This document shows, piece after piece, positions 46,053-53,377 of a stretch of DNA of 64,000 nucleotides. Origin of the DNA: a bacterium (GTDB taxonomy: Bacteria > Bacteroidota > Bacteroidia > B-17B0 > Aurantibacillaceae). The stretch is from assembly GCA_029945625.1 (NCBI GenBank), contig JAQSCW010000029.1, positions 45,255 to 109,254 on the forward strand, given 5' to 3'. The position numbers were made by a program, and so were the translations under genes. The notes below the pieces were generated by a model. That model worked only from the letters and a program-made list of their open reading frames with translations, was not told the DNA's origin and did not search any database. How positions within the stretch are numbered: position 1 is the first letter of the stretch; each line of letters opens with the position of its first letter.

Positions 46053-46058
46053 TTTCTT

Positions 46059-47381
46059 ATGGCGAAATTCATTTCCAACGTAAAAAAAGTATTTGAGTTT
46101 GTCACCAAACGGCTGTGGAAGGTGAGAATCAGCAAACTGAAAAAGGGCGAAGGGTTTCTCATCCGCCAACTTCGTGTTTTTGTATTGGCATTTAAGGGGT
46201 TTATTGATGATAATTGCCTTACCTCCGCCACCGCCCTTACCTTTTACACTTTATTTTCTATTGTGCCCATACTGGCCCTTGCATTCGCGATCTCAAAAGG
46301 GTTTGGCTATGAAAAAAATCTACAGGAACAAATTCTCAACCAATACCGGCAGTACGAAGATATTCTCAATAGCGCCTTTGTTTACGCCAACTCCTTACTG
46401 TCAAATACAAAAGGAGGCGTGATCGCAGGCTTTGGGGTTGTGCTCTTGCTCTGGAGCATCATGTCGTTGCTCATGAATATTGAAACCATTTTTAATCATA
46501 TCTGGGAAGTGAGAAAGGGAAGAACTGTTGTGCGCATCCTCACCGATTACCTCACCATCATGCTCATTGGTCCTCTTATGCTCATTGTTTCAGGGGGTTT
46601 AAGTGTATTGGTGCAAAGTGAACTTGCCCGCTTCTACATGCTCGGTTTCGTAAGCACCTTCATCATTAAAACCTTCGCCTATTTAATACTCGCGTTGCTT
46701 TTCACGTTTTTGTATGTGGCCATGCCTAATGTTAAGGTTAAATTCAGTTCAGCCTTTATTGCCGGTCTGGTGGCCGCCTTCTTATTTCAGGTGCTGGGAT
46801 GGGTCTACGTTAATTTCCAGATAGGCGCCAACCGCATGAATGCAATATACGGCGGCTTTGCAGCACTCCCTCTCTTCCTCATCTGGGTGCAATACAGTTG
46901 GTATGTGGTATTGCTGGGGGCCGAACTGGCGTATGCGAATGAGAATGTGGATCACTACGAACTGGAAGAAGACATTAAAAATCTAAGTAACCGTTACAAA
47001 AAAGTGCTGGCCTTAATGATTGCCAACCTGATAGCAAAACGTTTTTACAAAGGAGAAAAACCATTGAATGCAACAGAGATTTCCTCTCAACTCGACCTTC
47101 CCTCACGGTTGACCCGCATTCTGCTGAATGAATTTGTGCAAACGGGAATCCTCGCCGAAGTAAAGACCGAAAAAGATAAAGAAATTGTTTACCAACCCGG
47201 CATTACCGAAAGTAAATTAACGGTAAAGTTCCTCATTGATGCCATCGACCGAAAAGGAGTGAACAGCATCCCCATTAACGATAGCTCCGAACTAATCCAC
47301 ATCACCAAACTCATGCATGAGATGGATAAATTATTAGAAAATGATCTGGGCAGTATGAACATTAAAGATCTGGTGAAATAA
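46059..47381 (+). CDS. YihY/BrkB-family inner-membrane protein
   Basis: 440 residues from ATG 46059 (MAKFISNVKKVFEFV), chosen because a promoter word lies just upstream and because an in-frame ATG at 46041 precedes that word. Six hydrophobic helices span residues ~50-300, with the family blocks LTSATALTFYTLFSIVPILAL, GGFAALPLFLIWVQYSWYVVLLGAELAYA. A ~130-residue C-terminal domain resembles a winged helix (LNATEISSQLDLPSRLTRILLNEF). Once called RNase BN, the family's function is unsettled. The DUF5683 gene follows without a gap. Confidence 0.87.
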   Translation: MAKFISNVKKVFEFVTKRLWKVRISKLKKGEGFLIRQLRVFVLAFKGFIDDNCLTSATALTFYTLFSIVPILALAFAISKGFGYEKNLQEQILNQYRQYEDILNSAFVYANSLLSNTKGGVIAGFGVVLLLWSIMSLLMNIETIFNHIWEVRKGRTVVRILTDYLTIMLIGPLMLIVSGGLSVLVQSELARFYMLGFVSTFIIKTFAYLILALLFTFLYVAMPNVKVKFSSAFIAGLVAAFLFQVLGWVYVNFQIGANRMNAIYGGFAALPLFLIWVQYSWYVVLLGAELAYANENVDHYELEEDIKNLSNRYKKVLALMIANLIAKRFYKGEKPLNATEISSQLDLPSRLTRILLNEFVQTGILAEVKTEKDKEIVYQPGITESKLTVKFLIDAIDRKGVNSIPINDSSELIHITKLMHEMDKLLENDLGSMNIKDLVK

Positions 47382-47969
47382 TTGAAAGGTCACCTAGCCA
47401 TAGTCATCTTGTTTCTCCTGGCAGGGAATTTTCTCTGCGCCCAAACGGATAGTCTCAAATTAAGCAACGATAGCGTTGCGCGCAAAAAAGAAGAAAAAAA
47501 GCAGATCTATTATTCGCCCCGAAAAGCGGCTCTCATGAGTATGTTCGTACCCGGGTTAGGCCAGGTGTACAACCGCAAATATTATAAAGTTATTATTATC
47601 CATGGCGTGGGAGTAGGGGCAGGGTATATGTTCGCCTATAACCAAAAATTATATAATGAATACCGCCAGGCCCTTATTGCGAGTGTCGAAAATCCCAATG
47701 GAACGGCCGTTTATAACGGGAGAACCTATACCACCGACCAATTATCGACCGAGAAAAAATATTATAAAAAATACCGCGATATGGCCGTTATTGGCTTTGG
47801 TCTGATTTACCTACTCAACATCATCGATGCCAATGTGGATGCGCATATTAAAACGTTTGACGTGAGTGACGATCTGGGATTTAAAATCAGCCCTTGGCAA
47901 GGTATTTATGCAATGGGCTCCAAGCCGGGCTATGCCGCAGGAATAGCATTAAAATTAAATTTCAAATAA
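47382..47969 (+). CDS. DUF5683-family exported/membrane protein
   Basis: 195 residues. Signal-like N-terminus (KGHLAIVILFLLAGNFLCAQ), then YYSPRKAALMSMFVPGLGQVYNRKYYKV, the DUF5683 hallmark, and hydrophobic helices (about 64-82 and 125-145). Start is TTG 47382, directly after the previous stop. In Bacteroidota this family is commonly encoded next to dapB and lepB, consistent with dapB here; the function is not known. Confidence 0.83.
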   Translation: MKGHLAIVILFLLAGNFLCAQTDSLKLSNDSVARKKEEKKQIYYSPRKAALMSMFVPGLGQVYNRKYYKVIIIHGVGVGAGYMFAYNQKLYNEYRQALIASVENPNGTAVYNGRTYTTDQLSTEKKYYKKYRDMAVIGFGLIYLLNIIDANVDAHIKTFDVSDDLGFKISPWQGIYAMGSKPGYAAGIALKLNFK

Positions 47970-47970
47970 G

Positions 47971-48678
47971 ATGAATATTGCATTGATAGGTTACGGTAAA
48001 ATGGGCAAGGAAATTGAAGCCATTGCCCTCCAAAAAGGACATCACATTGTTTTAAAAATTGATAAAGATAATGCCGATGCGATCAGCGGCGAAGAACTCA
48101 AAAAAGCCGATGTGGCCATTGAATTCAGTACGCCGGGAACCGTGATTGAAAACATAAAACAGTGCATGCACGCCAAGGTGCCAATAGTTGTGGGCACCAC
48201 CGGGTGGTACGATGACTACGAGGCCATAATTGCCTTTTGTCAGGCCAGGAACGGCGCTCTTTTTCATGCCACTAATTTTAGCATTGGTGTGAATTTATTT
48301 TTTAAAGTGAATACTTATCTCGCCGAACTCATGAATAAATATGAGGAATACGACGTGAGCATGGAAGAGATTCACCACATTCACAAACTCGATAAACCAA
48401 GCGGCACGGCTATTACATTGGCAGAACAGGTTTTAGCTAAAATTAAACGCAAAACAAAATGGAGCATTAGCGATAAAAGTGCCAACACTTTGTTCATTAA
48501 GGATGTGCGAGAAGGGGAAGTGCCCGGGACACATATAATGAAGTACACCTCAGCCATTGATGATCTTGAGATTATGCACAAAGCCCATAACCGTAAGGGC
48601 TTTGCCATGGGTGCAATAATGGCGGCTGAGTTTTTAAAAGGGAAGAAAGGGATTTATACGATGAATGATATTATTTGA
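47971..48678 (+). CDS. dapB: 4-hydroxy-tetrahydrodipicolinate reductase
   Basis: 235 residues, the short form common in Bacteroidota. The dinucleotide motif is GYGKMGKEIE (7-16), the central VVGTTGW and the catalytic EIHHIHKLDKPSGTA, where the His pair and Lys act in reduction. DapB acts in lysine and meso-diaminopimelate synthesis. It follows the DUF5683 gene after 1 bp. Confidence 0.95.
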   Translation: MNIALIGYGKMGKEIEAIALQKGHHIVLKIDKDNADAISGEELKKADVAIEFSTPGTVIENIKQCMHAKVPIVVGTTGWYDDYEAIIAFCQARNGALFHATNFSIGVNLFFKVNTYLAELMNKYEEYDVSMEEIHHIHKLDKPSGTAITLAEQVLAKIKRKTKWSISDKSANTLFIKDVREGEVPGTHIMKYTSAIDDLEIMHKAHNRKGFAMGAIMAAEFLKGKKGIYTMNDII

Positions 48679-49103
48679 GAGTAAATCGGTTTCTATATTA
48701 CTGCTGATAGCGCGGAAAATATAAGACGCAGATTTCGCAGATTTTTTTGAGGGTTAATACTAATTATAAGCCACACCCCAAACCTATCTAATCCATATTA
48801 TTTCATCCTCTGCGTAATCAGTGCAATCTGCGTTATTTTTTGTTGTAGAATTGCCGCTGATTTCACGGATTTCGCAGATTTGATGGAAGGTTCATGCCAA
48901 TTTTAAACTTACAAATAACCCAATCGCATCCTTATTCTTTTGTATTCTGCGTAATCTGCGTCATTTTTTTCAATTTAGTTTCCTTTCTGCTCCATCCTCT
49001 ACGTAATCTGTGCTATCTGCGTCATATCTCTTTTTTGTCAATTTTTGCTCCTTTGTGTTTTACCTTTGTGGAATCTGAGCCATCTGCGTTATATTTGTTG
49101 TAC
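48679..49103. repeat. Intergenic tract of CTGCGTAATCTGCG-type words
   Basis: About 400 bp with no gene, made of loosely repeated words: GACGCAGATTTCGCAGATTT, CTCTGCGTAATCAGTGCAATCTGCG and shorter variants, in both orientations. An upstream in-frame extension of the Rieske gene (from 48894) would be translated from this tract and is rejected. The tract ends in the promoter of the Rieske gene. Confidence 0.65.
49065..49097 (+). promoter_or_regulatory. Promoter of the Rieske gene
   Basis: TTTG (49065-49068), a 21-base spacer and TATATTTG (49090-49097), 6 bases before ATG 49104. The -33 word lies within the periodic repeat tract itself. Confidence 0.55.
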
Positions 49104-49448
49104 ATGCACCACTGGATCAAACTATTTGAAAATCAATCTGAATTTGAGAATTTCATTCAACTCAACACCTTTGTGGTGTTTGAATTGCGTGGGGAAAAGA
49201 TCTGCATTACCAGAACACCAAAAGGCTTTTATGCCGTGCAGGACCGCTGTCCGCACAATGGCGCGAGCCTAAGCAGAGGGATGTGCAGCTCCAACAATGA
49301 AATTGTGTGCCCCCTTCACCGCTATTCCTTTGATCTGGAAAGCGGAAAACAAACCTCCGGCGGTGCTTTTGCGTTGAGGACGTATCCTATTTCTATTAAA
49401 AACGAAGGAGTGTTTGTAGGGATTAAAGCGAAGTGGTGGGAAGCATAA
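49104..49448 (+). CDS. Single-domain Rieske [2Fe-2S] protein
   Basis: 114 residues from ATG 49104 (MHHWIKLFENQSEF). The cluster ligands are CPHNGASL (Cys-x-His) and CPLHRYSFDL (Cys-x-x-His), with 18 residues between the two boxes, as in Rieske-type ferredoxins and small subunits such as NirD. GGAFALRTYPI is the usual C-terminal strand. It could be an electron carrier for an oxygenase or reductase; no partner is encoded nearby. Confidence 0.88.
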   Translation: MHHWIKLFENQSEFENFIQLNTFVVFELRGEKICITRTPKGFYAVQDRCPHNGASLSRGMCSSNNEIVCPLHRYSFDLESGKQTSGGAFALRTYPISIKNEGVFVGIKAKWWEA

Positions 49449-50637
49449 ATGTTTTACCACAAAGTAGTCATCTTGAGCCAGCCCGAAAGACATAAGAGAA
49501 TCTTCTTCGGTCTGGCGGGCGATAGCGAAGGACTCGCCTGCTGACGCATAGGCGGCGCTGCGGCGAGCAGGTCTGCTCGTGCGTCGGCTAACGGGTAACC
49601 GTTCGCGCCTGCACTATCATTTTTCTTGATGCTTCGACAAGCTCAGCACAGGTCGCTTCGACGCCCTTCGACTGGCTCAGGGCGAGTCACTTCGACACCC
49701 TTCGACAAGCTCAGGGCGAGTGCTCAGTGCAGGTCTCAGCACAGGTTGCTTCGACAACATTAAATTAAGAATTTTGATCGATAACATTGAGGATTAATAG
49801 TGTCAATTGAATTCCATCTAATTTTTCTTTTCCACTTTTGCTTGATCAAAAGTGGAGCCCGTCCGAACGGATGATTACTTGAGAGCAGCCGTCCATCCGG
49901 GCGGGCAAAAATCAAGGCGATTTGCCAACCTGCATTTTTCGCGATGACGCTTAAATGTTTAACCCCCGTAACGAAAAATGCGGGTTCGCACCAAATCGCC
50001 TTCTGCCACCGCACTATCCAAGACGTAGCTGTGTTTGCTTACGCGCTAATCATTGGCATTAGGGTTCAACTCTAGCTCTATGAGACCAGACCACCAGCAC
50101 CCATTCACCGAGAGGTGGTTGCGGGGTAGGTGCTGGATGCCGATGCGGCCGCTGAGTGACGGGGAAAGGGAAAAAGTAAGAAAAATCGGAGGCAGTGCAA
50201 CTATTGGAGTAGCAACCTCTGAGTGACGCCTTGCTTGGAACAGAGAAAAGCTAAAAATAAAATAATGATGCCGTCATTCAGAGCGCTTCGCCAAAAAAAG
50301 TGGAGGCGCGATGAATCTGTTATAGGCCGCCCTAAAGGGGGAAAAGTAAAAGACTCTTCGGGCGCTGCGTAGAATATTTGGTAAAGCGCCCTCTGAGTGA
50401 CGCCTTGCTTGGAACAGAGAAAAGGTAAAAATAAAATAATGATGCCGTCATTTAGAGCGCTTCGCCAAAAAAAGTGGAGGCGCGATGAATCTGTCACAGG
50501 CCACAATAAAAGGGGAAAAGTAAAAGACTCTTCGGGCGCCACAGAAATACTGATTTAAGCGCCCTCTGAGTGACGAACCATCCATGACGTGTGGTCATGT
50601 TCATCATCAACAAGTGCCCCTATCTCAACACAGAAAA
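49449..50637. repeat. 1.2-kb intergenic repeat island
   Basis: No credible gene. Order: GC-rich palindromic words (49500-49610); three small hairpins with an 11-nt loop (49630-49648, 49663-49683, 49698-49716); a TTTTGCTTGATCAAAAGTGG palindrome and CGGACGGGC words (49835-49910); part of the ~190-bp composite repeat (50018-50160); and five ~51-bp hairpins (50188-50575) arranged in two 174-bp tandem units (50227-50400, 50401-50574). Confidence 0.8.
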
Positions 50638-51252
50638 TCACTTTCCATTCATCACCTTATCTAATTTCCAGGTGAGCAAACCGGCACCAATGCCTACCAC
50701 CATGCCGCCCAGCACATCGGTAGGAAAATGCATGCCCAGGCGCATCCGCGAGTAACCCACCAAACCCGCGTACAAGTATGCGGGCACCGCCACATACCAT
50801 TTTTGATACGACAGTGTTAAGGCAGTAGCACTTGCAAATGCCGCCGTGGTATGTCCGCTGGGAAAGGAATAAGGCCCCGCATGATCGCGTTCAATAATAT
50901 CATTGGGGTACTGCACTTTGGGGCGGGGACGTTGGATTGCAAATTTCAACGTGGAGGTAACCAGAGCAGCTACTCCAATAGTAATAGCACTCTTATACGC
51001 ATTGCGAATCATTACCTGATCGTTTCGGTGGTACCCGTCAATGGCGGGAACAAGAATGCTCAGCGGCATCACAATAAATACGCTTTTAGAAGTGCCCAAC
51101 ATAAAATTATCCCATTTAGGGTACTCCCCCTGGTTAATGTTTTTGAGAATCTTGAGATCGAGGGGTTGAGAGCGCGTGGCAAGGGAAATGAAGACTAAGA
51201 AGAGCAGTAAATATCTTTTAGGATTACGAAATAGTCGCATGGCTCCAATCAT
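50638..51252 (-). CDS. PAP2-family membrane phosphatase
   Basis: 204 residues with the three phosphatidic acid phosphatase motifs: KFAIQRPRP (C1), PSGHTTAAF (C2, catalytic His) and SRMRLGMHFPTDVLGG (C3, His and Asp). Hydrophobic helices surround them and the N-terminus looks like a signal/anchor. Substrates in the family include undecaprenyl pyrophosphate and lipid phosphates; undecaprenyl phosphate recycling would suit a polysaccharide-making cell but is inferred. Confidence 0.9.
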   Translation of the reverse strand: MIGAMRLFRNPKRYLLLFLVFISLATRSQPLDLKILKNINQGEYPKWDNFMLGTSKSVFIVMPLSILVPAIDGYHRNDQVMIRNAYKSAITIGVAALVTSTLKFAIQRPRPKVQYPNDIIERDHAGPYSFPSGHTTAAFASATALTLSYQKWYVAVPAYLYAGLVGYSRMRLGMHFPTDVLGGMVVGIGAGLLTWKLDKVMNGK

Positions 51253-51480
51253 TTGAGAAAATTACGGATAAAATGGCTAAGGTGGTAACCGGCCCTTTTT
51301 TTTTGCTAAACAATGTGGGTGTGGAGAAACGGAACCGCAAAGAAATTAAGAATTATGAATTAGAAATGAAAAATTATCCGCCTACGCTATGGCTATGGCG
51401 GCCGAGGGAGGCAAGACAGGAAAAGATGTTAAATTGTAAATGTTGAATGTTAAATGGGGAATTTGCAATATACTACCCTT

Positions 51481-52758
51481 CTACACCTTAAACAACGGAT
51501 ACTTCTCCATCATCGTATTCACCTTCTTCTTAATCTTCGCCAGCTCTTTCGGATTCTCTCTCTGCTTCAAAACAGTATCCATCAATTCCACAATCTTAAA
51601 ACAATCTTTTTCCTTTAACCCACGGGTGGTTATGGCTGCTGCACCAACGCGGATGCCCGACGTCACAAACGCACTCTTATCATCAAAGGGCACCATGTTT
51701 TTATTCACGGTAATATTTACTTGCTCCAAAGCGGCCAGTGCCTCTTTCCCGTTTAAGTTCTTATTTCTGAGATCAATCAAAAACATGTGGTTATCTGTGC
51801 CTTTAGACACCAAATCATAACCTAAATCTACAAAGCCTTTCGCCAGCGTCTGTGAATTTTTCACCACCTGCACACAATAATGCATATAGTCGTCGGTTAA
51901 AGCTTCTCCAAATGCCACAGCCTTGGCCGCGATCACATGTTCTAAAGGACCACCCTGTTGTCCTGGAAATACGCCCATATCCAGCAAGGTACTCATCATT
52001 TTTGTTTCTCCTTTGGGTGTTTTTTCACCGAAAGGATTTTCGAAATCCTTGCCCATCATAATGATGCCGCCACGGGGACCTCTTAATGTTTTATGGGTAG
52101 TGGTGCTCACAATATGGCAATGCGGCAATGGATCATTTAAGATCCCTTTGGCTATTAATCCGCTGGGATGCGAAATATCTGCAAATAATAGAGCACCTAC
52201 TTCGTCAGCGATCTTGCGTAACCTGATATAATCCCAATCACGGGAGTACGCACTTGCGCCGCAAATGATCATTTTAGGACGCTCTTTTTTGGCCGTGTAC
52301 TCAAGGGCCTCGTAATCAATAATGCCGGTTTCTTTTTTCACCCCGTAAAACGTAGGGCGGTATAATTTACCTGAGAAATTAACAGCGGAGCCATGGGTTA
52401 AATGTCCGCCATGTGATAAATCAAGACCTAAAATAGTATCTCCCGGTTTCAGACAGGCAAGCATGACTGCGGCATTGGCCTGGGCCCCGCTATGCGGTTG
52501 CACATTTACCCAGGCAGCGCCAAATAATTCTTTGGCACGGTCGATGGCCAATTGTTCCACTTTGTCTACCACCTCGCAACCCCCGTAATAGCGCTTAAAC
52601 GGCAGACCTTCGGCGTATTTATTGGTGAGGATGCTGCCCATGGCTTCCATCACTTGTTTGCTCACGTAGTTTTCGGAAGCAATGAGTTCAATGCCGCTGG
52701 TTTGGCGGTGGAGTTCTTCTTTAATGAGTTTGAAAATGGGGGTATCGCGCTTGATCAT
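51481..52758 (-). CDS. glyA: Serine hydroxymethyltransferase
   Basis: 425 residues from ATG 52758 ([15 protein letters not shown]), the usual Bacteroidota start. [46 protein letters not shown] and the PLP Lys in [15 protein letters not shown] are diagnostic. It interconverts serine and glycine and supplies one-carbon units. The frame stays open upstream to 52812, but a TAnnTTTG word lies there (52787-52794), so the extension is rejected. Confidence 0.96.
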   Translation of the reverse strand: MIKRDTPIFKLIKEELHRQTSGIELIASENYVSKQVMEAMGSILTNKYAEGLPFKRYYGGCEVVDKVEQLAIDRAKELFGAAWVNVQPHSGAQANAAVMLACLKPGDTILGLDLSHGGHLTHGSAVNFSGKLYRPTFYGVKKETGIIDYEALEYTAKKERPKMIICGASAYSRDWDYIRLRKIADEVGALLFADISHPSGLIAKGILNDPLPHCHIVSTTTHKTLRGPRGGIIMMGKDFENPFGEKTPKGETKMMSTLLDMGVFPGQQGGPLEHVIAAKAVAFGEALTDDYMHYCVQVVKNSQTLAKGFVDLGYDLVSKGTDNHMFLIDLRNKNLNGKEALAALEQVNITVNKNMVPFDDKSAFVTSGIRVGAAAITTRGLKEKDCFKIVELMDTVLKQRENPKELAKIKKKVNTMMEKYPLFKV

Positions 52759-52786
52759 AAGTGGTGGCTTTAAAAATGCCTGAGGG

Positions 52787-52794
52787 CAAAAATA
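52787..52794 (-). promoter_or_regulatory. -7 element of glyA
   Basis: Minus strand TATTTTTG, matching TAnnTTTG, 28 bases before ATG 52758. It lies immediately beside the 36-bp hairpin array. Confidence 0.45.
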
Positions 52795-52810
52795 GTCATT
52801 ATAAACGTTC

Positions 52811-53056
52811 AAAGATCCCCTTCGATAAACTCAAGGGCCATAGTAAAAGGTTCCCCTTCGATAAACTCAGGGGCCATAGTACAAGGTTCCCCTTCGATAA
52901 ACTCAGGGGCCATAGTACGAGGTTCCCCTTCGATAAACACAGGGGCCATAGTACGAGGTTCCCCTTCGATAAACTCAGGGGCCATAGTTCACACTTCGGC
53001 AGGCTCAGTGTAAAAGGTTCCCCTTCGATAAACTCAGGGGCCATAGTACAAGGTTT
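52811..53056. repeat. 36-bp tandem hairpin array upstream of glyA
   Basis: Six copies of a small hairpin: five start at 52817, 52853, 52889, 52925 and 52961 with an exact 36-bp period, and the sixth is at 53020. Most copies read CCCCT-TCGATAAACTC-AGGGG, followed by GCCATAGTAC and a short A/G-rich link. Between copies five and six a 23-bp insert carries a different stem (ACACT/AGTGT) on a related loop. Translation gives a repetitive PFDKLRGHS peptide that is surely not a gene. Confidence 0.85.
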
Positions 53057-53092
53057 AAAGTTCAAGAGGCGGGATACTAAATCCGGTTAAAA

Positions 53093-53150
53093 CGGATCAC
53101 AAATCCTGCCCAACGGGCCTATAAACAGGGCAAGATTGCAAATCCTGCCC
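53093..53150. repeat. Two REP-like elements sharing the RAYT palindrome core
   Basis: GGGCA-A-GATTGCAAATC-C-TGCCC (53128-53150) has the same GATTGCAAATC core as the palindrome downstream of the RAYT gene (5221-5250) but a different outer stem. A weaker copy, GGATCACAAATCCTGCCCAACG, precedes it (53094-53115). They are likely dispersed substrates or relics of the RAYT element 48 kb away. Confidence 0.6.
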
Positions 53151-53377
53151 AGCGGACTGTTAAAAAACCGGTAAAACCCAGGCATTAACACTTAAAATGC
53201 AACCCACCCCAACAAATGAAAGTAAAACAAAATGTAAAAAAGCACGAAAAGTATCAGAGGCAGAATAAGATAGAATCAGTACTTTTTAACAGAAAAAATG
53301 CTGACTCTGCTGATATTTCAAGTTTTTTTTTGTATTTTCACCTCTCATACTGAATCGTATTTTAATTATTTTAAGTC

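Noticed and set aside
48894..49103. Upstream extension of the Rieske protein
   Set aside because: It would be translated from the periodic word tract, and a promoter (49065-49097) lies inside it.
50060..50095. Possible tRNA T-arm (GGGTTCAACTC)
   Set aside because: No acceptor, D or anticodon arms could be built; the word belongs to the composite repeat.
50201..50542. 113-codon minus-strand ORF with internal duplication
   Set aside because: It is a translation of the two 174-bp hairpin units; no start signal, and identity follows the repeats.
52817..53056. CRISPR-like array (36-bp period)
   Set aside because: The repeated unit is the whole period; there are no distinct spacers, and no cas genes are present. 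The unit is a small hairpin of an intergenic repeat family.
52761..53090. Repeat-encoded ORFs on both strands (PFDKLRGHS-type and LSLSKGN-type peptides)
   Set aside because: They exist only because the 36-bp array is divisible by three and lacks stops; such peptides are typical artefacts of this repeat family.
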